64,000 nt of DNA from an uncultured Massilia sp. GTDB taxonomy: Bacteria > Pseudomonadota > Gammaproteobacteria > Burkholderiales > Burkholderiaceae_D. Numbering within the stretch: position 1 is the first letter of the stretch; each line of letters begins with the position of its first letter. The notes beneath the pieces are model-generated. The model did no database searches and had not been told where the DNA came from. It saw nothing but the letters and a program-made list of their open reading frames with translations. The DNA is taken from positions 79,453 to 143,452 of the forward strand of contig CAJYXO010000100.1 in the NCBI GenBank assembly GCA_913778765.1, read 5' to 3'. This document shows, one piece after another, positions 27,503 through 36,767 of the stretch. The position numbers and the translations under genes are program-made.

Positions 27503-27516
27503 AATAAGGAAGAACC

Positions 27517-28689
27517 ATGATTTCCGACGCCTCCCGCCTCTACATCGACGCCAGCGTACCGGTCCTGCGCCAGCACGGCCTGACGATCACCAGGCTGTTT
27601 TACGCGAACATGTTCAAGGCTCATCCCGAGCTGACCAGCCTGTTCAACATGGGCAACCAGGCGAGCGGGGCGCAGCAGCAATCGCTGGCGTCGGCGGTGT
27701 TCGCCTATGCGGCCAACATCGGCAATCCGGGTGCGCTGGGACCGGTGGTGCAGCGTATCGTCCACAAGCACGTCTCGGTCGGCATCCGCGCCGAGCACTA
27801 CCCGATCGTCGGCCAGCATCTGTTGCAAGCCATCGCCGAGACCCTGGGCGACGCCGCGACAAAGCCGCTGCTGGACGCCTGGAAGGAAGCCTATGGTTCG
27901 CTGGCCAGGCTGCTGATCGAGACCGAAGCGGCAATGTACGGCACCGCCGGCATCCAGCCGGGCGAGACCCGTCCGATGCGCGTGCTTGACGTGGTCGCCG
28001 AAAGCGCCAACGTGAAGTCGTTCCGCCTGGCGGCAGCCGACGACAAGCCGCTGCCGGCCTTCCAGGCGGGCCAGTACGTCAGCGTCGCGGTGGATCTGCC
28101 GGATGGGCGCCACCAGCTGCGCCAGTACAGCCTGTCGGATGCGCCGGGCATGGATACCTGGCGCATCTCGGTCAAGCGCGAAGACGCCGCCATCGAGACG
28201 CCGGCCGGCATGGTGTCGAACTGGCTGCACCAGAACGTGCAGGTTGGTTCGATCCTGCAGGTCTCGCATTCCTTCGGCGAATTCACCCCGGATACCGAAG
28301 GCGCGCAGCCCATCGTGCTGCTGTCGGCCGGCGTCGGCATCACGCCGATGGTGTCCGCGCTGAAGCGCATCGCCGCCGTGCGTCCGCAGCGCCGCGTGAT
28401 CTTCGCCCACGCGGCCCGCGATGCGGCCCACCATGCCTTGCGCGCCGACGTCGAGGCGCTGCAGGCCTCGATGCCGAACCTGTCGGTGGTGAATTTTTAT
28501 GAAGACGGGAACGGCCGCATGGACGTGGCGAAGCTGCCGGCCTGGCCGCGCGAGGAAGCGACCGTGTGGCTGTGCGGTCCGCACAAATTCATGCAGGCGC
28601 AGTGGCTGGCGTTGCTGCACGCGGGCGTGCCGCCGGCGAAGCTGCACCGCGAGGTGTTCGGGCCGGAGCTGCTCGACCACCTGCTGTAA
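27517..28689 (+). CDS. hmp: Flavohaemoprotein (nitric oxide dioxygenase)
   Basis: The 390-residue protein turns NO and O2 into nitrate. The globin domain (1-140) has the distal YANMFKAHPEL region and proximal His in KHVSVGI. The FAD domain has RQYSLSDAP, with HQLRQYS, and the NAD domain has LLSAGVGITPMVSAL and VWLCGPHKFM with the closing VFGPELLDHLL. Length is normal. NsrR box upstream and nsrR next door give a complete NO-detoxification module. The gene ends 3 bases before the convergent DUF2807 gene. Confidence 0.96.
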   Translation: MISDASRLYIDASVPVLRQHGLTITRLFYANMFKAHPELTSLFNMGNQASGAQQQSLASAVFAYAANIGNPGALGPVVQRIVHKHVSVGIRAEHYPIVGQHLLQAIAETLGDAATKPLLDAWKEAYGSLARLLIETEAAMYGTAGIQPGETRPMRVLDVVAESANVKSFRLAAADDKPLPAFQAGQYVSVAVDLPDGRHQLRQYSLSDAPGMDTWRISVKREDAAIETPAGMVSNWLHQNVQVGSILQVSHSFGEFTPDTEGAQPIVLLSAGVGITPMVSALKRIAAVRPQRRVIFAHAARDAAHHALRADVEALQASMPNLSVVNFYEDGNGRMDVAKLPAWPREEATVWLCGPHKFMQAQWLALLHAGVPPAKLHREVFGPELLDHLL

Positions 28690-28692
28690 GGG

Positions 28693-29556
28693 TCAATTCA
28701 GCATCTGCACGTGATTGCCGCTCACCGAACGCTGCTCCGGATTGCCGTACACGCGGATGCCGCCCGAGCCGCCGTTCTGCGCGATCAGCGACTGCCGCAC
28801 GTTGGCCGTGATGCCGCCCGAGCCGTTCGACGACAGATCGGCCTGGTCACTGGACAGGCGGCCCAGGTCGAGCTGGCCGGAGCCGTTCGCGCGCGCCGTC
28901 AGCGAATGCACGGCGCCGCTCGCGTGCAGCTGGCCCGAGCCGTTCAGGTTGACGATCGCGTAGTCGCCGCGTACCTGGCCGACTTCCAGGCGTCCGGAGC
29001 CGGTCAGCGCGAGCCGCGCGCTGGCGCTCTGCAGGCGGCTGGCGTCGACGCTGCCGGAGCCGTTGCTCTCGACGTCCAGGCTGGCCACCTGGCCGGACAG
29101 CGTGACGGCGCCGGAGCCGTTGCGGCGCACGGTCAGCGGCGCGCCGCGCAGGTCCTGCACCGCGATGCGGCCGGAGCCGTTCTGGCGCAGGTCGCTCAGG
29201 CGCGGCACCGTGTAGATCACGTGCACCGGATTGCGGCTGCGCCAGGAACGGTCGGTATAGATGTTCAGGGTGTCGCCGCGCACGTCGGTGCGGATCAGCG
29301 GCAGCAGGTTGCTGTCGGCTTCCACCACCAGCGAGGCCGCCGGGCCGACCCGCACGTCGACCACGAAGGAACCGTTGACGTCCAGGCCGTTCACGGTGCC
29401 GATCGTGCGCTGCTCGCGCGCGGCGATGCCGTCGCCTTCGACGGTGTTGCCGTTGAACGGGGTCCGGACGATGTAGTCGCCGTCCGCGCCGGGCGCGACG
29501 ACGATGGCGCAGCCGCCGAGGGCGGCGAGGCAGGCGATGGCAATCAGAGTACGCAT
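28693..29556 (-). CDS. DUF2807 (head GIN domain) lipoprotein
   Basis: The 287-residue protein has a lipoprotein signal (MRTLIAIACLAALGGC, Cys16 as the lipid site). The rest is a right-handed beta-helix type fold made of about ten short repeats, each closing with N-G-S-G or a variant (RQNGSGRIAV, RRNGSGAVTL, ESNGSGSVDA, TGSGRLEV, NLNGSGQL, RANGSGQL, SSNGSGGI, QNGGSGGI). This is the putative auto-transporter adhesin head GIN domain. The function is unknown; a surface or periplasmic structural role is often guessed. It is convergent with hmp and downstream of the OYE gene but separated from it by a terminator. Confidence 0.88.
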   Translation of the reverse strand: MRTLIAIACLAALGGCAIVVAPGADGDYIVRTPFNGNTVEGDGIAAREQRTIGTVNGLDVNGSFVVDVRVGPAASLVVEADSNLLPLIRTDVRGDTLNIYTDRSWRSRNPVHVIYTVPRLSDLRQNGSGRIAVQDLRGAPLTVRRNGSGAVTLSGQVASLDVESNGSGSVDASRLQSASARLALTGSGRLEVGQVRGDYAIVNLNGSGQLHASGAVHSLTARANGSGQLDLGRLSSDQADLSSNGSGGITANVRQSLIAQNGGSGGIRVYGNPEQRSVSGNHVQMLN

Positions 29557-29643
29557 GGGAAGCCTTTCTTCGTTCTTGTTGGTGAGTGACGATGTACTCT
29601 AACAAGCCGGATTCCAGCCATCCCGCCCCATGCGACAAACTGC

Positions 29644-29672
29644 AAAAAATGCGGAACGAACGGCGATTCCGC
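29644..29672 (-). terminator. Intrinsic terminator after the OYE gene
   Basis: Read on the minus strand, GCGGAA pairs with TTCCGC over a 10-base loop and is followed by ATTTTTTG. It lies 25-50 bases after the OYE stop codon. Confidence 0.75.
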
Positions 29673-29697
29673 CGGATCAGCGCCGGATTGGCACCTT

Positions 29698-30813
29698 CTA
29701 GCGCTGCCCCAGGCGGGTATCGCCGAACAGGTTCTTGAATTCGTGGGGCTGCGAGCGCCAGTACTGCGGCGGCGCACTCACGCTGGCGCCCAGCTGGGCC
29801 GCCGCATGCCAGGGCCAGCGCGGGTCGTACAGCATGGCGCGCGCCAGCGCCACCATGTCGGCCTGGCCGGTCTGGACGATGGTCTCGGCCTGCTTGGCTT
29901 CCGTGATCAGGCCGACGCCGATGACCGGCATGCCGCTCTCCTGCTTGATGCGGGCCGCGAACTCGATCTGGTAGCCCGGCCCCACCGGGATCTTCTGCTG
30001 CGGCGAGACGCCGCCGCTCGACACGTGGATGAACTGGCAGCCGCGCTGCTCCAGCGCTTCGGCAAACGCCAGGCTCTGCCCCAGGTCCCAGCCGCCCTCG
30101 ACCCAGTCGGTGGCCGAGATGCGCATGCCCACCACCATCTCCGGCGAGACCGCCGCGCGGATCGCATCGAACACCTCCAGCGGGAAGCGCATGCGGTTCT
30201 CGAGCGAGCCGCCGTAGTCGTCGCTGCGCCTGTTCGCCAGCGGCGACAGGAACTGGTGCAGCAGGTAGCCGTGGGCGCCATGGATCTCGATCGCATCCAG
30301 GCCCAGCGCATCGGCGCGCCGCGCGGCCGCCGCGAAGCCTTCCTTCACGCGCTGCAGGCCGGCGGCATCGAGCGCCAGCGGCACGGTCTCGCCTTCCGCA
30401 TGCGGCGCCGCGGACGGCGCCACCGTCTGCCAGCCGCGCTGGCGGTCCGGCGGGATGTTGGCGCCGCCCTGCCACGGCACCTCGCTGGAGGCCTTGCGGC
30501 CGGCGTGGCCGAGCTGGATCGCGATCTTGATCGGGGAATGTTGTCGCATGGCGTTGACGACCGGCTCCAGCGAGGCCGCGTGTTCGTCCGACCACAGGCC
30601 CAGGTCGTCGGGCGAGATGCGGCCCTCCGGCGTGACCGCGGTGGCTTCGATGATCAGGAGGCCGGCGCCGGACAAGGCCAGGTGGCCCAGGTGGATCATG
30701 TGCCAGTCGGTGGCATGGCCTTCGGCGGCCGAATACTGGCACATCGGCGCGATGGCGATGCGGTTGGCCAGCTCTAGCGGGCCCAGCTTGATCGGAGAAA
30801 ACAGCATGCTCAT
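29698..30813 (-). CDS. NADH:flavin oxidoreductase, old yellow enzyme family (YqjM/xenobiotic reductase type)
   Basis: The 371-residue TIM-barrel flavoprotein reduces activated C=C bonds of enones using NAD(P)H. FMN- and substrate-site motifs are present: ANRIAIAPMCQYSAAEGHATDWHMIHLGHLA (with the Cys of APMCQY that sets the YqjM class), IEIHGAHGYLLHQFLSP with the His pair partner, YGGSLENRMRFPLEV and VGVGLITE. Start at the ATG at 30813, with GGGGGAG 7 bases upstream; that site lies inside a terminator-like hairpin. Codon use and direction match the ast operon upstream, but a link to arginine catabolism is not known. Confidence 0.9.
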   Translation of the reverse strand: MSMLFSPIKLGPLELANRIAIAPMCQYSAAEGHATDWHMIHLGHLALSGAGLLIIEATAVTPEGRISPDDLGLWSDEHAASLEPVVNAMRQHSPIKIAIQLGHAGRKASSEVPWQGGANIPPDRQRGWQTVAPSAAPHAEGETVPLALDAAGLQRVKEGFAAAARRADALGLDAIEIHGAHGYLLHQFLSPLANRRSDDYGGSLENRMRFPLEVFDAIRAAVSPEMVVGMRISATDWVEGGWDLGQSLAFAEALEQRGCQFIHVSSGGVSPQQKIPVGPGYQIEFAARIKQESGMPVIGVGLITEAKQAETIVQTGQADMVALARAMLYDPRWPWHAAAQLGASVSAPPQYWRSQPHEFKNLFGDTRLGQR

Positions 30814-30815
30814 GG

Positions 30816-30846
30816 AAAAACTCCCCCTTTCGGTCGAAAGGGAGAG
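30816..30846 (-). terminator. Terminator hairpin of the ast operon that also contains the OYE ribosome binding site
   Basis: A 12-bp inverted repeat with one mismatch (30821-30832 with 30835-30846, 2-base centre) is followed on the minus strand by TTTTT, so it looks like a Rho-independent terminator between astE and the OYE gene. Its 3' arm ends GGGGGAG, the only ribosome binding site in front of the OYE start. If read through, the hairpin would mask that site. Confidence 0.7.
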
Positions 30847-30865
30847 TTTAGCGCGCACGTCGAAT

Positions 30866-31861
30866 TTACGCGCGCACCACCATGATTCCGGCGCGCAGGC
30901 CCACACGCACGTCCGGGTTCGGGAAGACGACGAATTCCTCGTCGTGCTTGACGGTGTAGACGGTGTCGCCGTCGGTGGCGATGGTCTCGCCCTTTTGCAG
31001 GGGCGTGAAGTTCTCGGTCTCCTTGCCGAAGCTCATGCGGAAGGCATCGGACAGCTTGGTGATCGACTGCGCGGTATTGAAGACCAGCGGCGCCCGTCCT
31101 TCCGGCGCCGGCAGCCCGCGCAGCAGCGCATGCAGGGCCGCGCTCATCGCCGCGAACTGGGACAAATCGTTCTGCCCCAGCGTGCCGATGCGCCCCAGCT
31201 CCACCGTGCTGGACGCGGCGCCGTGCTGCTCCGCGGTCCAGTACGAATAGGTGCCGGCCGACTTCGGGTTCATGATGACGGCTTCGATGCCGCCCTGGCC
31301 CAGCCAGTCGATCAGCGCATTACGCGCTTGCACCGCAATCAGCTCCGGCACGATCGCGAACTTCGGATAGCGCGAGGCGCGGATCGCCGTGTGCAGGTCG
31401 AGGTGCCAGCGCTGCGTGCCGGCGCCGTCGAAGAAATCGCGGGTGGCGGCGATCAGCGTGTCCGCCCTGCCCGCCTCGAAGGTGTGGGCGAGGTCGCCGC
31501 GGTCGTGGCGGAACATGCGATTCAGGTCGGCGTCGATGAAGCGCTTGCCGACGGCGATCGCATCGATGCTGCCGACGCAGATCATCAGGTCCACCTTCAG
31601 CTCGTGCGGAGAACGCGACAGCGTGTCGACCGTGTGCGCGACCATTTCGATCGGCCCGGTCTCGTCGCCGTGCACGCCCACCGACAGCAGCACCGCCGGC
31701 CGAGCCGCGTCCGGCTGCGCGGCCTTCACCGTCAGCACACCCTTGGCGGGCATGCCGACCGCGAAGCCGGCGGCGCGGAACAGTTCGGCCACCTGGCCGA
31801 AATCGGCGCGGGCCAGGGCCCGTACCGATGCCGGCAGCGCGTCGAAGGAAGCGTCGCTCAT
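30866..31861 (-). CDS. astE: Succinylglutamate desuccinylase
   Basis: The 331-residue zinc enzyme performs the last AST step: N-succinylglutamate to glutamate and succinate. Zinc ligands are in VGVHGDETGPIE (His, Glu) and HLDLHTAIR (His), with the family's RFIDADLNRMF. The C-terminal beta domain (GETIATDGDTVYTVKHDEEFVVFPNPDVRVGLRAG) is complete. It lies 7 bases after the NAD-glutamate dehydrogenase gene and is the last ast gene of the operon. Confidence 0.94.
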   Translation of the reverse strand: MSDASFDALPASVRALARADFGQVAELFRAAGFAVGMPAKGVLTVKAAQPDAARPAVLLSVGVHGDETGPIEMVAHTVDTLSRSPHELKVDLMICVGSIDAIAVGKRFIDADLNRMFRHDRGDLAHTFEAGRADTLIAATRDFFDGAGTQRWHLDLHTAIRASRYPKFAIVPELIAVQARNALIDWLGQGGIEAVIMNPKSAGTYSYWTAEQHGAASSTVELGRIGTLGQNDLSQFAAMSAALHALLRGLPAPEGRAPLVFNTAQSITKLSDAFRMSFGKETENFTPLQKGETIATDGDTVYTVKHDEEFVVFPNPDVRVGLRAGIMVVRA

Positions 31862-31868
31862 CGCCCGC

Positions 31869-34800
31869 TTACGCCGCGAGGCGTTCCGGGTTCGCCCCTT
31901 CCGACAGCGACCAGACGTTCAGCATCGCCTGTTCGAGGTCGGTCGGCTGGGCGAAGCCGGTCAGGCCCATCGCGCCGGTGGTGTCGCGCACGGCAGCCTG
32001 CATGTCGCCGGTCTGCCTGGTACGTTCCAGCACGGTCAGCAGCAGGCGCTGCTGGGTGCGGCGCAGGGCCTGCATCGCGTAGTTGCGCAGCTGTTCCTGC
32101 GACTTGCTGGTGGCCGGCAGCTTCAGGCCGCGCTCCAGCGTGTCGATGCCGGAAGCGGCGCGCAGCACCATGCCGACCTGCAGGAACTCGGCCAGCGACA
32201 TGCCGCCCGGACGCTGCACCGACACCGCGGCGAACAGGAAGGCCGCCAGCGATTCGATCGTGTCGACCGTCTTCCAGGCCTGCACGAAGGACGGCGACAG
32301 GCCGGTGTGGGTGTCGGCATCCGACTTGGTCGAATTCAGGCTGCCCAGCTGCTCGGGCTGCGAGAACAGGTTCGACAGCTCGGCCATGCCGCCGGCGCCG
32401 GCCTGCTCCGCCGGCAGCGACAGCACGCCTTCGATCACGGTGCGCAGCATCGTGCGGGTGCGGGCGTCGACCGTCTGCGAGACGTCGCGCGGCACCTTCA
32501 GGGCGTCGGCGTCGAGCGCGTCGAACACCGGCGCCAGGTGCAGGGCCGACCAGGCCTGGCCCCAGGCCTTGACCACTTCGGCGTCGTCGATGCGGTGCTC
32601 CAGCGCCAGGTCGCGCAGCATCAGCGGACCGCAACGGTTGACCGACTCGTTGGCCAGCACGGTCGCCAGGATGGCGTTGGCCAGCGGATGCGCCAGCGGC
32701 TTGCGGGTGGCGACCAGCTGTTCCGGGAAGTAGGGACGCAGCATGGTTTCGGCCCACGGCAGCTCGGTCAGCGGCAGGGCCGCCAGCACGCGCTTGAAGC
32801 GGTTCTTGACGTTGGCGATGACCACCGCCAGTTCCGGCGTGGTCAAGCCCAGGCCGAGCGCCTTGCGGCGCGCCAGCTCGGTCTCGGACGGCAGCTGCTC
32901 CAGCTCGCGCGACACCGCGCCTTCAAGCTCCAGGCTGGCGATCAGGGCGGCATAGCCGTCGACCACCGCGCTGTTCGACTGGGCCTGGGCTTCGCGCACC
33001 AGCAGGTGGGTCTGCAGGGTGTTGTCGCGCAGGACCAGGTCTTCGACGGCGCCGGTCATCTCGTTCAGGATGCGGTTGCGGTCCGCTTCCGGCAGTTCGC
33101 CCGCGTTGACTTCGGTGTCCAGCCAGATCTTGATGTTGACTTCGTGGTCCGAGCAGTCCACGCCGGCCGAGTTGTCGATCGCATCGGTGAAGATGCGGCC
33201 GCCTGCCAGCGCGAATTCGATACGGCCGGCCTGGGTCGCGCCCAGGTTGCCGCCTTCCGCCACGACCTTGCAGCGCAGTTCGTTGCCGTTGACGCGGATG
33301 TTGTCGTTGGCGCGGTCCTTCACCTGGGCGTGGGTCTCGTTCGACGACTTGATGTAGGTACCGATACCGCCGTTGTAGAACAGGTCGACCGGCGCCAGCA
33401 GGATGCGGTGCATCAGCTCTTCAGGCGTCAGGCTGGTTTCCTGGATGTCGAGGGCCGCGCGCACTTCCGGCGACAGCTCGATGTGGCGCGCCGAGCGCGG
33501 GAACACGCCGCCGCCGGCCGAGATCAGGCGCTTGTCGTAGTCGTCCCACGAGGAGCGCGGCAGGGCGAACATGCGCTCGCGTTCCTTGAACGAGACTTCG
33601 ACGTCCGGGGTCGGATCGAGGAAGATGTGGCGGTGGTCGAAGGCGGCCAGCACTTTCAGCTGGCGCGACAGCAGCACGCCATTGCCGAACACGTCGCCCG
33701 ACATGTCGCCCACGCCGACCATGGTGATCGGGGTGGTGGCCATGTCGTGGCCCATTTCGTAGAAGTGGCGCTTGACCGCTTCGAAGGCGCCCTTCGCGGT
33801 GATGCCCATCTTCTTGTGGTCGTAGCCGTTCGAGCCGCCCGATGCGAAGGCGTCGCCCAGCCAGAAGCCGCGCGAGACGGCGATGCTGTTGGCGATGTCG
33901 GAGAAGGTCGCGGTGCCCTTGTCGGCGGCCACCACCAGGTAAGGATCGTCCTGGTCGTAGCGCACGGTGTCGCTAGGGGGCACGATCTCGCCGCGCACGC
34001 GGTTGTCGGTCACTTCCAGCAGGCTGGCGATGAACAGGCGGTAGACTGCTTCGCCCTCGGCCGCCACCACTTCACGCGCGGCGTCCTTCGGCATCTGCTT
34101 GCAGACGAAGCCGCCCTTCGAGCCGGCCGGCACGATGACCGCGTTCTTGACCATCTGCGCCTTCACCAGGCCCAGCACCTCGGTGCGGTAGTCTTCCATG
34201 CGGTCCGACCAGCGCAGGCCGCCGCGGGCGACCGGGCCGCCGCGCAGGTGCACGCCTTCGAAGCGGCGCGAGAACACGTAGATTTCGCGGAACGGACGCG
34301 GCTCCGGCACCAGCATCAGGTTGCTGGTGTCGAACTTGAAGATGATCTTCTCGCCGTCGTTCTGGAAGTAGTTGGTGCGCACGGTCGCCATCATCAGGTC
34401 GACCAGGGCAGCCAGGATTTCCTCGGTGTCGGCGTGGTTGACCTGGGCCAGGCCGGCCTTCAGCTCGGCCAGCTTGGCGTTGCCCGACGCATGCTCTTCT
34501 TCCGACAGCGCCGGATCGAAGCGCAGCTTGAAGCCTTCGACCAGTTGCTTGACCAGCGCGGCGCGGTCGCGCAGGGTTTCGGCCATGTAGCGGGTGGTGA
34601 ACTTGCTGCCGGCCTGGCGCCAGTAGCTGATGTAGGCGCGCACCAGCTGCACTTCGCGGGTCGACAGGCCGCCTTCGATGGTCAGGCCGTTCAGGCGGCC
34701 ATCTTCGGCGGCGTCGTTGAACAGGGCTTCGAACAGCTCTTCGGCCACGTCCGCGATGCCCGGCTTGGCCAGCTTGGCGGCGGACTCGAGATCGACGATC

Positions 34801-36569
34801 AGGCTGGTCACGAAGTGGCGGGCGCCGTCGTTGGTGGTGATGGCGAAGGCCTGCTCGCGGTCGATCGCGATGCCGGCGTTCTGCAGGGCCGGCAGGATGC
34901 GCGACAGCGAAGGCACGCTGCCGGTCGAATACAGGCGCAGCGAGGCGCCGGTGGAGGCGTCGCTTTCGATGCGCACCGACACGTGGTTCGGTTTGCCGTT
35001 GTTCAGCAGCGCGCACAGGTCGCGGAAGGCGACTTCCGGATTGGTGGCGGCGACGTAGTTGACCGGCAGGGTCGGCATGAGCTTACGCAGGGCGTTGCGG
35101 GTCGGGACGTCGGCGATGTCCTCGGTCAGCACGGTGTAGCGGTCGTGCCAGCCGTCCAGCACGGACAGCAGCGGCTGCTGGATGTCGGTTTCGAGGTCGA
35201 GCGGATTGCGCGCGGCCTCGGCGATCAGGTAGACGCGGGCCAGCGGGCCGTCGGCGACCATGGTCTGGGTACGCACGTCGGTGGCGCCCGAGCTGTCCTT
35301 CAGGGCCTGGGCCAGCGAGGCCACCACGGCGGCGCTGTAGCGCTCGCGCGGCAGGTAGATCAGCACGTTCAGGTGGCGGCCGTAGACGTCGCGGCGGGCG
35401 AACACCTTGGCGCGCGGCTGCTTGTACAGCGACACCACCGCGCTGCAGACCTGGGCCAGCCATTCCGGATCGGCTTCCAGGGCTTCGGTACGCGGCAGCG
35501 ATTCGAGGATCTCGATGAATTTCTCGGCGCGGAAGCCTTCCTGGCGCACGCCGGCGATGCCGAGCACCTTGGCCACGCGGCCGCGCGCGAACGGCAGGCG
35601 CGCCAGCGGGGTCGAGGTGGCGGCGCGGGTGAACAGGCCGAGGAAGCAGTGCTCGCCGACGGTGTTGCCCTGGGCGTCGGTGGCGCGCACGCCGATGAAG
35701 TCGAGCGGCTGGTCGCGGTGCAAGGTGCCGGCCACGTCGGCCTTCACGATCGACAGGGTGTCGGCGCGCTTGGAGAGGATCTCGAAGTCGCCCGGGATGT
35801 TCTGGATGCTGGTCGCGTAGACCGGATGGGTGGTGTCCTGCAGCACGCCGATGCGGCTCGGGATGTCGCGCTCGAGTTCGCGCACGCCCGGCTTGACGAA
35901 GTAGTAGGCGTAGCCGAAGGGCTCGAAGCCTTCGTTGCGGGCCCATTCGAGGAAGGCGGCCACTTCCTGGCCGTCCGGGGTTCCTTGCGCGGCAGCGTCG
36001 GCGGCGACGGCGCTCATGCGGTCGCGCATGGCCACCAGGTCGCGGTGCACGACGGCGGCGTCGCGCGCCACCATCTGGATGCGGCCGATCAGGGCGTCCA
36101 GTTCATCCTGCGGCAGGTCTTCGGCCAGCAGGCAAAGCACATAGGATTCCAGCGGCGCGCCGGCTTCGCCGACCGAGACCACGACGCCGTTCGCATCGCG
36201 GCGCACCGGCAGCACGGCGTTCATCACGCCCGAGGCCACCACGCGCTGGCGGCGCAGCGCCATCACGAAGGAATCGACCAGGTAAGGCATGTCCTCGTTG
36301 AGGATCAGGAGAGCGGTCGACATGCCGCAGCGGCCGTCGGTGTAGCGCATCTGCGCGATCTGGCAGCCCGGCGCGGTGCGTTGCGCGACCTGGGCGAAGC
36401 CGTCCTGCAGGATCTTTGCCAGGCTGTCGGGCGAGACGCCGGCCAGGTCCTCGTCGTCGAGGGAACCGAGCCAGGCGCCGATCAGGGCGGCCACCTGTTC
36501 GGACGGCTTGTTATCGTTGACCAAGGCCAGCGTACGGGTACGCAAGTCCTGCGGCAGTGCTTTGTTCAT
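31869..36569 (-). CDS. gdhB: NAD-specific glutamate dehydrogenase, large (GDH-180-like) class
   Basis: The 1566-residue enzyme oxidises glutamate to 2-oxoglutarate and ammonia. It has the long N-terminal ACT-like regulatory segments (about 1-700), the catalytic domain with the substrate Lys region RGGPVARGGLRWSDRMEDYRTEVLGLVKAQMVKNAVIVPAGSKGGF (about 780-830) and a Rossmann domain with VGVGDMSGDVFGNGVLLS (about 960), and a long C-terminal helical tail. In Pseudomonas aeruginosa the homologous gdhB is controlled by ArgR with the aru genes; here it stands inside the operon, between astB and astE. That gives direct use of the glutamate made by AstC and AstE. Gap to astE is 7 bases; 198 bases separate it from astB. 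Confidence 0.95.
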   Translation of the reverse strand: MNKALPQDLRTRTLALVNDNKPSEQVAALIGAWLGSLDDEDLAGVSPDSLAKILQDGFAQVAQRTAPGCQIAQMRYTDGRCGMSTALLILNEDMPYLVDSFVMALRRQRVVASGVMNAVLPVRRDANGVVVSVGEAGAPLESYVLCLLAEDLPQDELDALIGRIQMVARDAAVVHRDLVAMRDRMSAVAADAAAQGTPDGQEVAAFLEWARNEGFEPFGYAYYFVKPGVRELERDIPSRIGVLQDTTHPVYATSIQNIPGDFEILSKRADTLSIVKADVAGTLHRDQPLDFIGVRATDAQGNTVGEHCFLGLFTRAATSTPLARLPFARGRVAKVLGIAGVRQEGFRAEKFIEILESLPRTEALEADPEWLAQVCSAVVSLYKQPRAKVFARRDVYGRHLNVLIYLPRERYSAAVVASLAQALKDSSGATDVRTQTMVADGPLARVYLIAEAARNPLDLETDIQQPLLSVLDGWHDRYTVLTEDIADVPTRNALRKLMPTLPVNYVAATNPEVAFRDLCALLNNGKPNHVSVRIESDASTGASLRLYSTGSVPSLSRILPALQNAGIAIDREQAFAITTNDGARHFVTSLIVDLESAAKLAKPGIADVAEELFEALFNDAAEDGRLNGLTIEGGLSTREVQLVRAYISYWRQAGSKFTTRYMAETLRDRAALVKQLVEGFKLRFDPALSEEEHASGNAKLAELKAGLAQVNHADTEEILAALVDLMMATVRTNYFQNDGEKIIFKFDTSNLMLVPEPRPFREIYVFSRRFEGVHLRGGPVARGGLRWSDRMEDYRTEVLGLVKAQMVKNAVIVPAGSKGGFVCKQMPKDAAREVVAAEGEAVYRLFIASLLEVTDNRVRGEIVPPSDTVRYDQDDPYLVVAADKGTATFSDIANSIAVSRGFWLGDAFASGGSNGYDHKKMGITAKGAFEAVKRHFYEMGHDMATTPITMVGVGDMSGDVFGNGVLLSRQLKVLAAFDHRHIFLDPTPDVEVSFKERERMFALPRSSWDDYDKRLISAGGGVFPRSARHIELSPEVRAALDIQETSLTPEELMHRILLAPVDLFYNGGIGTYIKSSNETHAQVKDRANDNIRVNGNELRCKVVAEGGNLGATQAGRIEFALAGGRIFTDAIDNSAGVDCSDHEVNIKIWLDTEVNAGELPEADRNRILNEMTGAVEDLVLRDNTLQTHLLVREAQAQSNSAVVDGYAALIASLELEGAVSRELEQLPSETELARRKALGLGLTTPELAVVIANVKNRFKRVLAALPLTELPWAETMLRPYFPEQLVATRKPLAHPLANAILATVLANESVNRCGPLMLRDLALEHRIDDAEVVKAWGQAWSALHLAPVFDALDADALKVPRDVSQTVDARTRTMLRTVIEGVLSLPAEQAGAGGMAELSNLFSQPEQLGSLNSTKSDADTHTGLSPSFVQAWKTVDTIESLAAFLFAAVSVQRPGGMSLAEFLQVGMVLRAASGIDTLERGLKLPATSKSQEQLRNYAMQALRRTQQRLLLTVLERTRQTGDMQAAVRDTTGAMGLTGFAQPTDLEQAMLNVWSLSEGANPERLAA

Positions 36570-36767
36570 TTACATCTCCAATGCTGGTAGTTATGCCAGG
36601 TCCGCCGCGGCTTGTGGCCACGTGTCCGCCGGCTTATGCGGACGGGGTTGTCCCGTCCAGATTCCGTGCTTCCTTATCCCGAAAGCTAATCCGCTATTAG
36701 AACATGACGCGCAGAGGCTGCGGGCCTGTTTAGTATCCATGCGGCAACATCTTTCAGGGCTGTGTTG
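36570..36767 (-). promoter_or_regulatory. 198-base spacer between astB and gdhB
   Basis: No gene is seen. It holds a perfect 7-bp hairpin (36640-36646 with 36652-36658) without a T-run and, further upstream on the coding strand, the palindrome CTAAT-N5-ATTAG at 36686-36700, which fits a T-N11-A LysR-type site. The hairpin could tune mRNA stability and the spacer may hold an internal promoter. No ArgR-like TGTCGC half-site is present. Confidence 0.35.

Noticed and set aside
31389..36590. A 1733-codon open frame on the plus strand opposite the NAD-glutamate dehydrogenase
   Set aside because: It is the complement of a well-supported gene in GC-rich DNA, its composition is His/Arg/Gln/Val-rich with no recognisable domain, and it has no ribosome site. 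Same reasoning for the long plus-strand frames opposite the hybrid kinase, secD/secF, astB/astD and feoB.
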